Below are positions 1-6,831 of a stretch of 16,699 nt of DNA, piece after piece. The notes beneath the pieces are model-generated. The model was given only the letters and a program-made list of their open reading frames with translations, made no database searches and was not told the DNA's origin. Origin of the DNA: JBBSEZ01 sp038239195 (GTDB lineage: Bacteria; Planctomycetota; Planctomycetia; Gemmatales; Gemmataceae); assembly GCA_038239195.1 (NCBI GenBank), contig JBBSEZ010000210.1:1-16699 (forward strand), in the 5' to 3' direction. Positions within the stretch are counted from its first letter, which is position 1. Each line of letters begins with the position of its first letter. The position numbers and the translations under genes were made by a program.

Positions 1-18
1 GACTCGGCCCACCCTACG
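1..18 (-). repeat. Edge of dispersed palindromic repeat
   Basis: The first 18 bases are the exact reverse complement of 16548–16565, the left arm of the palindromic element near the other end of the window. The rest of this copy lies outside the window. Confidence 0.75.
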
Positions 19-54
19 ACTGTGAAGCGTGGGGAAGTCTGGATCGGGCCGAAA

Positions 55-558
55 CTAGCGCTTGTCGCGCCGCGATTTGCGGGCGCGGGCCGGCTTGGCG
101 GGGCGCGTCCAGTCGGACTGCACCGGCCGGCGCTCCGTGTCGTCGGCGAAGTTCCAGTAGCCGAGGCTTTCCTCGCCGGGCTGCCAGGAGAAGAAGGCGC
201 GGCGGTCATCGACGACGGTCGGGAAGCCGACCAGCCCGCTGCCGGCGTCGAGAAGAGCCACGCCCAGCCGCTCCAGTTCGGCGACGGCGGTGCGAAACTC
301 GGCCTGGGCGACGACGATCTCTTCCTGGAGCTGATAGCGCCGCGAGCGCTGCGGCCAGGCCAGTTTCAGGCGAGCGCGTTCGAGCCGGGCCAGCTCGGGG
401 CGCAACCGGGCGAGGCGTTGGTGGTGGCGCTGAACGTCCAGCGCGACGCGGCCAACGAGGGGCAACATGGCGGAGCTGGCGCCCCACGTCATGGGCTCGT
501 CGTCCCGCCCGGGCCGCTCCGACGCTCCGTGTGCCCTGTTTTCCGTGAAACCGTTCAT
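55..558 (-). CDS. DUF2203 domain-containing protein
   Basis: A 167-aa protein that I recognise as a DUF2203 member; its biochemical role is unknown. The middle has the family pattern: LPLVGRVALDV followed by a charged helical stretch rich in Arg, Leu and Glu (about residues 45–100, probably coiled coil). The typical end follows: ELERLGVALLD, GLVGFPTV, FFSWQPGEESLGYWNF. The C-terminus is a basic tail (Lys/Arg-rich, last 15 residues). The ATG start is supported by a GAGGGAG purine run about 10 nt upstream; the first 25 residues are poorly conserved in style and could be extra. It lies in the same direction as, and about 210 bp beyond, the nagB-like gene; the gap holds no gene I can support. Confident in the family, silent on function. 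Confidence 0.85.
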   Translation of the reverse strand: MNGFTENRAHGASERPGRDDEPMTWGASSAMLPLVGRVALDVQRHHQRLARLRPELARLERARLKLAWPQRSRRYQLQEEIVVAQAEFRTAVAELERLGVALLDAGSGLVGFPTVVDDRRAFFSWQPGEESLGYWNFADDTERRPVQSDWTRPAKPARARKSRRDKR

Positions 559-769
559 TCGCTCGAGCTCCCTCAGGCCATGAGAAGCTGTGTGCCTGTC
601 CCACCTACATTCTACGGTCGGAGATCAAGGCCGCGCGCCTGCATGCAAAGGCGCCTCCCGCGCACCGGGAAGGGGGAGAGGGTGCCGGAACAACGCGAAC
701 GGTTTGACAGCGCCGGTTTTCGAGGCTCCCACTCCGCCCATTCTGCCATCGAGCCCCAGCCCGAAAGCC

Positions 770-2632
770 TCACGCTCCCCGCCACTGGACGAAGCCTTCG
801 AGTGCGTAGAACTCCGGCAGCCCGAGGCGGTCGTAGAGGTTGGCCGTCTGCTTGTTGCGGTCCTCGGCGCGCTGCCAGAACTCGCGCACGTCGGTCCCGC
901 CGGGGAACATGGCGCGGTCCTTCTGCGACTGGTGGCGGAAGATCGCCTGCTTCTTGCGCTCCACGTCCTCGGGGCTGAGCGGCACCACGCGCTCGATCGC
1001 GTGCGGCTCCCACTCCTCCCACGCCCCCCGGTAGAGCCACACCTCGAACTCGAGCCCGCGGGGCCTCACCTGCCGGACCGCGTCGAAGATCGCCTCGGCG
1101 CACACGCGATGGGTGCCGTGCGGGTCGGACAGCTCCCCGGCGACGTAGATCTGAGCGGGCCGCAACCGCTCCAGCAGAGCGACAATGTCGGCGACGTCCT
1201 GCGGGTGGATGGGCGCCTTGGCGATGGTGCCGGTGCGGTAGAAGCGCAGGTCCATGAACTCCAGTTGCTCGGCGGGCACGCCACAGGCCAGGGCGGCGGC
1301 TCGCGCCTCCGTGCGGCGGATCAGGCCCTTGATCTTGAGCAACTCCTCCGAGTCGGGCTGGCCGGGCTTCTTCGAGCTCAGGTAGGCGTCCACCTGCTCG
1401 CGGATCGCCTCGGTGCGCTTCTCGTCGATGTGGAAGAGGCGGTTGAACTCGACGACGAAGTCGGCGAAGCGGTGGGCGTCGTGGTCGAAGACGGCGATGT
1501 TGCCGCTGGTCATGTAGGCGACGTGGACCTTGTTGCCCTGCCCTACGAGGCGGATCAACGTCCCCCCCATGCTGATGACGTCGTCGTCGGGGTGCGGGCT
1601 GAAGATCAGCGCCGTGCCGGGCGCCTGGCCCGCGGGCTGGGTGCAGATGGTCGCCATCATCTCGTCGAAGACGCGCCGCCCCAGCACGCTCGCTGGGCCG
1701 TGCTCGCGCAGGAGCTCGTAGAGCTCGTGCTCGCGGTAGTCGTCGTCGGAGAGCTTGAGCAGCCCCTTCTTGACCTGAAGGCTCAGCCAGATGACGGCCT
1801 TGCGGATGCGCACGGCCGTCCAATCGACCGGCCCGATGGTCCACGGCCGGGCGATGGCAGCCAGTTCGCCCGCGGCGGCCTCGTCGAGGAGGAAGGTGGC
1901 GTCGTTGTGCTGCTGGAGGAAGCTGGCGGCGACCACGTCGCTGACCGCTCCCTCGACGGCGCGCTGGACGATCTTGGCCTTGTGCTCGCCGAAGGCCATC
2001 AACACGATCTTTTTCGCATCCAGAATGGTGCCGACGCCCATCGTCAGGGCCTGGTGCGGCACGTTCTCCTCGCCGAAGAAGCTGCTGGCGGCGTCGCGCC
2101 GGGTCACGGGGTCGAGGGTGACGAGGCGCGTCCGGCTGTGGCGCGTGGAGCCGGGCTCGTTGAAGCCAACGTGGCCCGTACGGCCGATGCCGAGGACCTG
2201 GAGGTCGATCCCGCCGGCGCGGCGAACCTTTTGCTCGTAGCGAAGGCAGTAGTCCTCGGCCTCCTCGGGGGCGATGGTGCCGTCGGGCACGTGGACGTTC
2301 TGGGGCGGGACGTTGACGTGGTCGAAGAACGTCTCCTGCATCCAGCGCCGGTAGCTCTGGGGGTCGTCCGGCTTCATCGGGAAGTATTCGTCAAGGTTGA
2401 ACGTGATGACGCGCGAGAAGTCGAGGCCCGCCTCCTGGTGCAGGCGAATGAGTTCGCGGTAGAGGCCGACGGGGGTCGAGCCCGTGGGCAGGCCGAGGAC
2501 GGTGGCGCGGCTGGCGGAGTTGTTCTGGCGGATCAGGCTCTCGATCATCAGGGCGACGTGGCGCGCGGCCTGGGCGCTGGTGGGGAAGACGAGCGCCGGC
2601 ACCTTGGTGTGGGGGACGTAGTGGGAAGACAT
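770..2632 (-). CDS. nagB: Bifunctional glucosamine-6-phosphate deaminase (NagB) / PIG-L deacetylase-family fusion
   Basis: A 620-aa cytosolic two-domain protein. Residues about 15–265 are NagB-like (glucosamine-6-phosphate to fructose-6-phosphate plus ammonia): phosphate loop GLPTGSTP (47–54), NLDEYFP with the isomerisation Asp81, and GIGRTGHVGFNEP (148–160). In this last motif His154 and Glu159 match E. coli His143 and Glu148, but the Asp141 position is Thr152. Residues about 340–600 are a PIG-L/LmbE metal-dependent deacetylase: HPDDD (347–351) and the later DPHGTH (504–509) supply the usual zinc-site residues. Such long NagB proteins are known in Bacteroidetes and Planctomycetes. The fusion suggests coupled deacetylation and deamination of amino-sugar phosphates, but the deacetylase substrate is not known from sequence. 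Start chosen at ATG with AAGGA about 9 nt upstream. The gene is divergent from the retron-like unit. Confidence 0.93.
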   Translation of the reverse strand: MSSHYVPHTKVPALVFPTSAQAARHVALMIESLIRQNNSASRATVLGLPTGSTPVGLYRELIRLHQEAGLDFSRVITFNLDEYFPMKPDDPQSYRRWMQETFFDHVNVPPQNVHVPDGTIAPEEAEDYCLRYEQKVRRAGGIDLQVLGIGRTGHVGFNEPGSTRHSRTRLVTLDPVTRRDAASSFFGEENVPHQALTMGVGTILDAKKIVLMAFGEHKAKIVQRAVEGAVSDVVAASFLQQHNDATFLLDEAAAGELAAIARPWTIGPVDWTAVRIRKAVIWLSLQVKKGLLKLSDDDYREHELYELLREHGPASVLGRRVFDEMMATICTQPAGQAPGTALIFSPHPDDDVISMGGTLIRLVGQGNKVHVAYMTSGNIAVFDHDAHRFADFVVEFNRLFHIDEKRTEAIREQVDAYLSSKKPGQPDSEELLKIKGLIRRTEARAAALACGVPAEQLEFMDLRFYRTGTIAKAPIHPQDVADIVALLERLRPAQIYVAGELSDPHGTHRVCAEAIFDAVRQVRPRGLEFEVWLYRGAWEEWEPHAIERVVPLSPEDVERKKQAIFRHQSQKDRAMFPGGTDVREFWQRAEDRNKQTANLYDRLGLPEFYALEGFVQWRGA

Positions 2633-2728
2633 CGTTGGTCCTTGCTGCTGCGCAGGGCCGCGAGGGCGGGGCCCAAATCAACGGATATCCTAGCGATCAG
2701 AAGCGAGACGGGAAGGTTCCTACGGTGC

Positions 2729-2757
2729 TTGACAGTTTGCGCTGCCTTTCGCATGAT
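2729..2757 (+). promoter_or_regulatory. Sigma-70-like promoter of the retron-like ncRNA
   Basis: Perfect −35 box TTGACA at 2729–2734, a 17-nt spacer, and −10 box CATGAT (4 of 6 matches to TATAAT) at 2752–2757. A start 7 nt downstream falls at about 2764, exactly the first base of the inverted repeat that begins the ncRNA. This is a sequence prediction only. Confidence 0.6.
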
Positions 2758-2763
2758 GTGGGC

Positions 2764-2933
2764 TCGGCGGGGCGCTCCAAGACGGCGAGGAGGCCGCCTT
2801 CGGGCAGCTTTGCTCGTCTCTCCGGGGACACCCCGGGGGAGCGCTTCGTTACCGCATGACGCCGCACGACCGATAGCCCGGCTCGCCGGGCTCGGGGTCG
2901 TGCCTCACGAGACGGGTTGGAGCGCCCCGCCGA
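2764..2933 (+). ncRNA. Candidate retron msr–msd non-coding RNA with a1/a2 inverted repeat
   Basis: TCGGCGGGGCGCTCCAA (2764–2780) is the perfect 17-nt reverse complement of 2917–2933, and the RT start codon follows 5 nt later. This is the position and order of retron a1 and a2. Inside, 2813–2820 pairs with 2909–2916 (8 bp, one G·U) directly next to the a2 arm, as expected for the base of an msd stem. Further hairpins are 2822–2827/2831–2836 and a 40-nt one at 2864–2903 (8-bp outer stem 2864–2871/2896–2903, 7-bp inner stem 2875–2881/2886–2892, loop CTCG). The short segment 2781–2812 would be the msr, with a C(TTCG)G tetraloop at 2798–2803. G2781 next to a1 is the obvious candidate for the 2'-branching guanosine. 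Pairings were found by eye; msDNA production is inference. Confidence 0.75.
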
Positions 2934-2938
2934 TTATC

Positions 2939-4273
2939 ATGGACCGAATCGAAGGCCTGACTCAGAAGCTCGCCACCGCCTTCCGGGCCGGCGCCTGGTC
3001 GGTCGAGGCGCTGGTCGAGAGCGGCGCCCGGGCCCTCGCCCGGCGCGAGCGCTGGCTGCGCCCGCTCGTCGGCCGCCTCCTCCTAACCTTCCCCGAACGC
3101 CCCGCAGCCGCCGACGCTCTCCTGGCCTTTCTTGGGGAGGACAGGAAGTATCTCGTCCACGCTCGCAACTTCCTCTCCCGCCCGAAACGGATACTCGCTG
3201 GGGCCGCGCCGGCCATGTCTCCCGCCGCGGGCGCGCCGTCGTCCTGGGCCGTCCCGCCTTTGCGGACCACGACGGCGCTGGCGGACTGGCTGGGCCTGCC
3301 GGTGTGCCAGCTCGACTGGTTCGCCGACTGCCAGGGGCGCGAGGCCGACGCGCCGGCCGGGCCCTTGCGCCACTACACCTACCACTGGCTGCCCGGCAAG
3401 CACGGCAAACGGCGCCTGCTCGAACGGCCCAAGGCACGGCTCAAGGCGATCCAGCGCAAGCTCCTCCGCGAGTTGCTCGACCTCGTTCCTCCTCACGAGG
3501 CCGCGCACGGCTATCGCCGCGGGCGCTCCGTGCTGACTTACGCGGCGCCCCATGCCGGCCAGCGCATCGTGCTGCGCTTCGACCTCAAAGACTTCTTCCC
3601 GTCGGTGCGCGCCGCGCGCGTCCACGCCCTGTTCCGCAGCGCCGGCTACCCGCTCGGCGTGGCGCGGGCGTTGACTGGCCTCTGTACTAACGTGGTGCCG
3701 GGCAACTTCGTCGGCGAGGAGAAGAGCATCAATCCCCATCTCTTTCGCGCACCGCACCTGCCGCAGGGCGCCCCGACCTCGCCGGCGCTGGCCAACCTGT
3801 GCGCCTACCGATTCGACTGCCGGCTGGCGGGCCTGGCGCGGGAGGCGGGGGCGGTCTACACGCGCTACGCCGACGACCTGGCGTTTTCGGGCGGGATCGA
3901 GCTGGAACAGAGCGCCCGGCGCTTTCAGGTGATGGTGTGCCGCCTCGCGCTGGAGGAGGGCTTCGAGGCCAACCCGCGCAAGAGCCGATTCATGCGGCAG
4001 AGCGTGCGGCAGCAACTCGCGGGCATCGTCGTCAACGCCCATCCGAATTGTGGGCGCGACGTCTACGACCGGCTCAAGGCGATCCTGACCAACTGCGTGC
4101 GGCAGGGGCCGGCGTCGCAGAACCGCGTGGGGCGGGCCGACTTCGCGGGGCACCTGGCGGGGCGCGTGGCGTGGGTGGGGCAGGTCAACGCGCGCCGGGG
4201 GGAGAAGTTGCGGGCGTTGTACGAGAGGATCGCGTGGGGCGATCGGCCGAGCGCGGCGGGGCCGTTGCAGTAG
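2939..4273 (+). CDS. Retron-type reverse transcriptase
   Basis: A 444-aa RNA-directed DNA polymerase. About 120 N-terminal residues precede the RT core; then come WLGLPVCQLDWFAD (about 118–131), the PKARLKAIQRKLL helix and GYRRGRSV. Motif A is FDLKDFFPS (214–222, catalytic Asp215), motif B LPQGAPTSP (274–282) and motif C YADD (310–313). LAGIVVN (360–366) sits where retron RTs usually carry VTG. The conserved tail FAGHLAGRVAWV…LNARRG-type ends the protein, resembling myxobacterial retron RTs. The open frame extends far upstream, but that stretch is antisense to nagB and then overlaps the ncRNA, so I start at ATG 2939, 5 nt after the inverted repeat; there is no clear ribosome binding site. The inverted-repeat ncRNA directly upstream supports a retron rather than a group II intron or DGR. 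No effector domain is fused. An exact NAxxH motif was not seen. Confidence 0.93.
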   Translation: MDRIEGLTQKLATAFRAGAWSVEALVESGARALARRERWLRPLVGRLLLTFPERPAAADALLAFLGEDRKYLVHARNFLSRPKRILAGAAPAMSPAAGAPSSWAVPPLRTTTALADWLGLPVCQLDWFADCQGREADAPAGPLRHYTYHWLPGKHGKRRLLERPKARLKAIQRKLLRELLDLVPPHEAAHGYRRGRSVLTYAAPHAGQRIVLRFDLKDFFPSVRAARVHALFRSAGYPLGVARALTGLCTNVVPGNFVGEEKSINPHLFRAPHLPQGAPTSPALANLCAYRFDCRLAGLAREAGAVYTRYADDLAFSGGIELEQSARRFQVMVCRLALEEGFEANPRKSRFMRQSVRQQLAGIVVNAHPNCGRDVYDRLKAILTNCVRQGPASQNRVGRADFAGHLAGRVAWVGQVNARRGEKLRALYERIAWGDRPSAAGPLQ

Positions 4274-4578
4274 AGCGATTGCAGGGCTCTTCACTTCCCC
4301 TGTAAGGCTTGCACGTCAAGGTGAAAAGTTTACCGTCCCTCCGAGCATCCCTCCGTGCTCACGCCCGGTTCTTCCGCTAGGCCTTATAGGTCACAAATTG
4401 AAGGCTGCACTCCCTCTCCGCTAGAAAAGTGGTCATTTGTCCAGTAAACTCAAGGTTGTTGAGTTTGTGGACGGCGCAAGGTTTGCCAGCAAGTAAGATC
4501 GTGCGTGCGTGGTTTCGCCCTCCCTTGCCGGGTTCGGTTGCTTTTCCCGGGTGCGGAGACGGGAAGGAGACGATAAAG
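4274..4578. other. Intergenic region between RT and the dCTP deaminase operon
   Basis: A 305-bp gap with visibly lower GC than its surroundings. The first 11 nt after the RT stop (4274–4284) still resemble the displaced tail copy at 5615–5625. The rest holds a weak promoter candidate and a ribosome binding site for the next gene. In-frame codons from 4429 are open, but no start upstream of 4579 has a better ribosome binding site. Confidence 0.6.
4398..4427 (+). promoter_or_regulatory. Weak candidate promoter for the 103-aa/dcd pair
   Basis: TTGAAG at 4398–4403 and TAGAAA at 4422–4427, 18 nt apart, each match four of six consensus bases. This is the best pair I see upstream of the operon, in an AT-richer patch, but such matches arise by chance. 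Confidence 0.25.
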
Positions 4579-4887
4579 ATGGAAGCCTGGTTGCTTTGCA
4601 CGATCACGCCGGGTCAGTTCAGTTCCGAGTACGTCGCCTCGGGGTCGCAGGCGAGTGGGCGCGAGTTCTCGCTGTTTGTGCCCTCCTCGGCTGTCCGGGT
4701 CGAGCACCAGCCCACCCGGGACGTTTCCGTGCCCGGCAAAATGCGCGTAGAACTGTGGGGCAGAAAAGGAGACCTGCTGCTCGTGCGCTTGCCCCGGCAG
4801 ACCATCGACGGGCAGGAGTACGTCACGGTCGATGGGGGCCAGGTCGAGACGAGAGAGCAGCCTGCCAGCCCCGTGGGTAGCCCATGA
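4579..4887 (+). CDS. Hypothetical protein coupled to dCTP deaminase
   Basis: A 102-aa protein of unknown function that I do not place in a named family. It begins MEAWLLCTITPGQFSSEYVA, has alternating hydrophobic segments (EFSLFVPSSAVRV, KMRVELWGRKGDLLLVRLP, QEYVTVDGGQV) suggesting a small all-beta fold, and ends in a Pro-rich tail. There is no signal peptide or membrane segment. The start is fixed by AAGGAGA at 4564–4570, 8 nt before ATG; a longer 152-residue reading from 4429 lacks such a site. Its stop overlaps the dcd start (ATGA at 4884–4887), so the two are almost certainly co-translated and may act together. A role as regulator or partner of the deaminase is only inferred from this coupling. 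Confidence 0.8.
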   Translation: MEAWLLCTITPGQFSSEYVASGSQASGREFSLFVPSSAVRVEHQPTRDVSVPGKMRVELWGRKGDLLLVRLPRQTIDGQEYVTVDGGQVETREQPASPVGSP

Positions 4888-5465
4888 TTCTCTCGAACGT
4901 CCAGGTTCAAATGGCCATCGACTCGGGGCGGCTCACCATCGACCCGGAGCCACTTCCGCGCCGGCCGGAGCCGGGGCGGGAGTGTCCCTACGACACGCAC
5001 TCCGTCAACCTGACGCTCGGCAACGAGATATCGATCCTCCAGAAGGGGCAATTCTCGTTCGACCTGACGCGAGAAGGCAAGCTCGCCGAATTCATGGCTC
5101 GAAACTCCCGGTCCGTCCAGATCACGGAGGACCAGCCTTTCTCGCTTCGGCCCCATCAATTCGTGCTCGGCCTGACCCGCGAGCGCGTTCGTCTACCAAT
5201 CCTGCCCGAGCTCGATACCTGCCTCGCTGCCCGCATCGAGGGCAAGAGCAGCCGCGCACGCTGCGGCATCCTCATCCACTTTACCGCGCCGACCGTGCAT
5301 CCGGGGTTTGACGGCACGCTCACCTTGGAGATGATCAATCTCGGCGACGTGGACTTCATTCTCCGGCCGGGGATGTCCATCGCTCAACTCATCGTCGAAG
5401 AGGTGAAGGGCATCCCCTTTCGCAACGACAGCCAGTATCAGGGGCAACGGAAGCCTGCGGGGTAG
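4884..5465 (+). CDS. dcd: dCTP deaminase family protein
   Basis: A 193-aa trimeric-dUTPase-fold deaminase that would convert dCTP to dUTP (or dUMP in bifunctional members) in the cytosol. The family core is intact: EGKSSRARCG (119–128) with the Ser122/Ser123 and Arg126 positions, then TAPTVHPGFDGTLTLE with the catalytic Glu149, NLG, then RPGMSIAQLIVE and the C-terminal YQGQ (185–188) that closes over the nucleotide. The usual Arg of GRSS is Lys121. The length is normal for the family. It overlaps the preceding gene by 4 bp. Dcd normally feeds dTMP synthesis, but dCTP deaminases are also known anti-phage effectors that deplete dCTP. The setting next to a retron-like unit and between RT-tail remnants makes an accessory or defence role plausible, unproven. 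Confidence 0.9.
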   Translation: MILSNVQVQMAIDSGRLTIDPEPLPRRPEPGRECPYDTHSVNLTLGNEISILQKGQFSFDLTREGKLAEFMARNSRSVQITEDQPFSLRPHQFVLGLTRERVRLPILPELDTCLAARIEGKSSRARCGILIHFTAPTVHPGFDGTLTLEMINLGDVDFILRPGMSIAQLIVEEVKGIPFRNDSQYQGQRKPAG

Positions 5466-5481
5466 CGGGAACCGGCAGGCC

Positions 5482-5625
5482 CTTCGCGGGCCACCTGACG
5501 GGGCGCATGGTGTGGGTAAGGCAGGTCAACGCGCGGCGCGGGGCGAAGTTGCGGGCGCTGTATGAGAGGATCGCGTGGGGCGATCGGCCGGACGCGGCAG
5601 GGCCCTCGCGGTAAAGTGCTTGCAA
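5482..5625 (+). pseudogene. Displaced 3'-end copy of a reverse transcriptase gene (copy B)
   Basis: Hand alignment to the RT gene end (4141–4284) is gap-free over 144 bp at about 85% identity, including a stop codon at the same place (5612–5614) and about 11 nt beyond it. It reads FAGHLTGRMVWVRQVNARRG then AKLRALYERIAWGDRPD in frame. It begins within 20 bp of the dcd stop codon; the rest of an RT gene is absent. Most differences are silent or conservative, so this is the tail of a diverged, once-functional RT rather than a fresh copy. The remaining gap up to 5762 contains only the ribosome binding site of the next gene. Confidence 0.85.
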
Positions 5626-5762
5626 CCCGCCGGCGGTCAGCGGGCTGGGCCCCTTTGCGCTTCGCCAACGGGCGAGCGTGTGTGGCGGGGCGCGGGGACA
5701 CGTCTGGCGCCGCTTGTTCGGCGGCACTCGTCCCGTTAAACTACGGGAAGGAGGCCCAGACG

Positions 5763-6020
5763 ATGACCCAAGAAGACCTTCAAGGCGCGGCTCGCCGTCA
5801 GCCCTTCGAGCCGTTCCGGGTGATCTTGACGACGGGAGCGGCGTACGACGTCCGTCACCCCGACCTGATCATGGTCGGCCGACGGGCGGCGATCCTCGGT
5901 ATCACGAACGAGCCGGGCGGGACCGCCTTCGACCGAACGATCAAGGTGGACCTGTTGCACGTCGTCGGCATCGAGGAACTGCCCGGCGTCTCGCCGTCCC
6001 AGAATGGGCCCGCCGACTAA
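5763..6020 (+). CDS. Small conserved hypothetical protein (PFRVILTTG…YDVRHPDL type)
   Basis: An 85-aa soluble protein. It resembles a small family, common in planctomycetes as far as I recall, that carries FEPFRVILTTGAAYDVRHPD, then LIMVGRRAAILGI and a closing VDLLHVVGIEEL strand. The alternating hydrophobic pattern suggests a small beta-barrel or sheet. No function is known to me. ATG 5763 is chosen because AAGGAGG lies at 5748–5754, 8 nt upstream; the open frame before it runs through the RT-tail remnant and is not coding. The gene sits alone between two RT-tail remnants. Confidence 0.8.
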   Translation: MTQEDLQGAARRQPFEPFRVILTTGAAYDVRHPDLIMVGRRAAILGITNEPGGTAFDRTIKVDLLHVVGIEELPGVSPSQNGPAD

Positions 6021-6084
6021 CGACCCGTTGGGGCGGAGGCGCTTCGACTTCTTCCACGGGAGGACACGGGCTTCCCGGGTGGCT

Positions 6085-6210
6085 GACATCGCAGGGCACC
6101 TGGCAGGGCGCGTGGCGTGGGTGGCGCAGCTCAACGCGCGGCGCGGGGAGAAGTTGCGGGCGCTGGATGAGAGGATCGACTGGGGCGATCAGCCGAGCGC
6201 GGCGAAGCCG
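6085..6210 (+). pseudogene. Displaced 3'-end copy of a reverse transcriptase gene (copy C)
   Basis: Gap-free hand alignment to RT positions 4139–4264 over 126 bp at about 88% identity. It reads DIAGHLAGRVAWVAQLNARR and GEKLRALDERIDWGDQPSAA. Unlike copy B the match stops before the RT stop codon and the frame runs on to 6336. The similarity fades upstream of 6085 after a loosely similar stretch. This 319-bp gap (6021–6339) otherwise contains only the ribosome binding site of the next gene. Confidence 0.85.
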
Positions 6211-6339
6211 TGGGAGGAAACCTGGTCGCGCTCGATCAATCGGAGGCAGAACTCGGCATCGAACAAGGGACGCGCTCGACATGCAGGAGGCGCTCGCTTA
6301 CACTTGAGGAGTGTGGACGAGGCTGGGGAGGATTGAATC

Positions 6340-6738
6340 ATGGACCAAGAAATGCCCTCCGAACCGCGACGGTCCCGTTGGGGGACGGGCTTGGCGATCC
6401 TCATTGCGACTGGTTCCCTGGTCTGGTTCGCAGTGTTTCTCTTCACCCTTGATCCAGTCTTCCTGATCCCGGCGACCGCCGGCGCCGTGTTCGTCGTCAC
6501 GCACCTGGCCCGCAGAAACATGCCGGCCCCCACCGAGCTTGCCAGGCGCCAAACCGCTCAGGCGACGTTTCTCTTGATGGCGCTTCTCGCGGCTGCGCTC
6601 GGCCTGGCCTCCTTCCTTGCGGACGGTTGGACCGACTCCCTCCTGCCAAACGCGGGCTGCGTTGCTTGCTTCCTCTGTTCCGCGCTCCTGTTGTCGAGAA
6701 GATCGCGCGAGAGCGAAAAGCACGGCTCTCCCCTGTGA
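6340..6738 (+). CDS. Hypothetical four-helix integral membrane protein
   Basis: A 132-aa protein with a short charged N-terminus (MDQEMPSEPRRSRWG) followed by four hydrophobic segments at about 15–36, 40–57, 75–94 and 103–120, then a basic tail. This predicts a small inner-membrane protein with both ends probably in the cytoplasm. I recognise no family or catalytic motif. The start is supported by GGGGAGG at 6325–6331, 8 nt before ATG. It follows RT-tail copy C by about 130 bp and converges with the mlaE-like gene. Small membrane proteins are frequent as defence effectors, but nothing in the sequence itself shows such a role here. Confidence 0.75.
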   Translation: MDQEMPSEPRRSRWGTGLAILIATGSLVWFAVFLFTLDPVFLIPATAGAVFVVTHLARRNMPAPTELARRQTAQATFLLMALLAAALGLASFLADGWTDSLLPNAGCVACFLCSALLLSRRSRESEKHGSPL

Positions 6739-6831
6739 TGGTCTCGCAAGTCGGGGCCTCGCCCTCAAACGCCTCGGAATGAGCGAAGCCGCGAGAAACG
6801 GCGGCGCCCGAGGGCAACGCTCGCCGCTCCC

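Noticed and set aside
590..2938. Upstream open part of the RT reading frame, giving a 1227-residue product
   Set aside because: It is antisense to the NagB–PIG-L gene and then crosses the structured ncRNA; protein resemblance to RTs begins only after 2939.
2764..4284. Group II intron
   Set aside because: There is no maturase or HNH domain, and no domain V-like hairpin was recognised after the RT gene.
2764..6210. Diversity-generating retroelement
   Set aside because: No template/variable repeat pair with adenine-specific differences is seen; repeats here are RT gene tails with ordinary substitutions.
6004..6336. Open frame of 110 codons containing RT-tail copy C
   Set aside because: It overlaps the end of the 85-aa gene and has no ribosome binding site; the RT-like part is better explained as a remnant.
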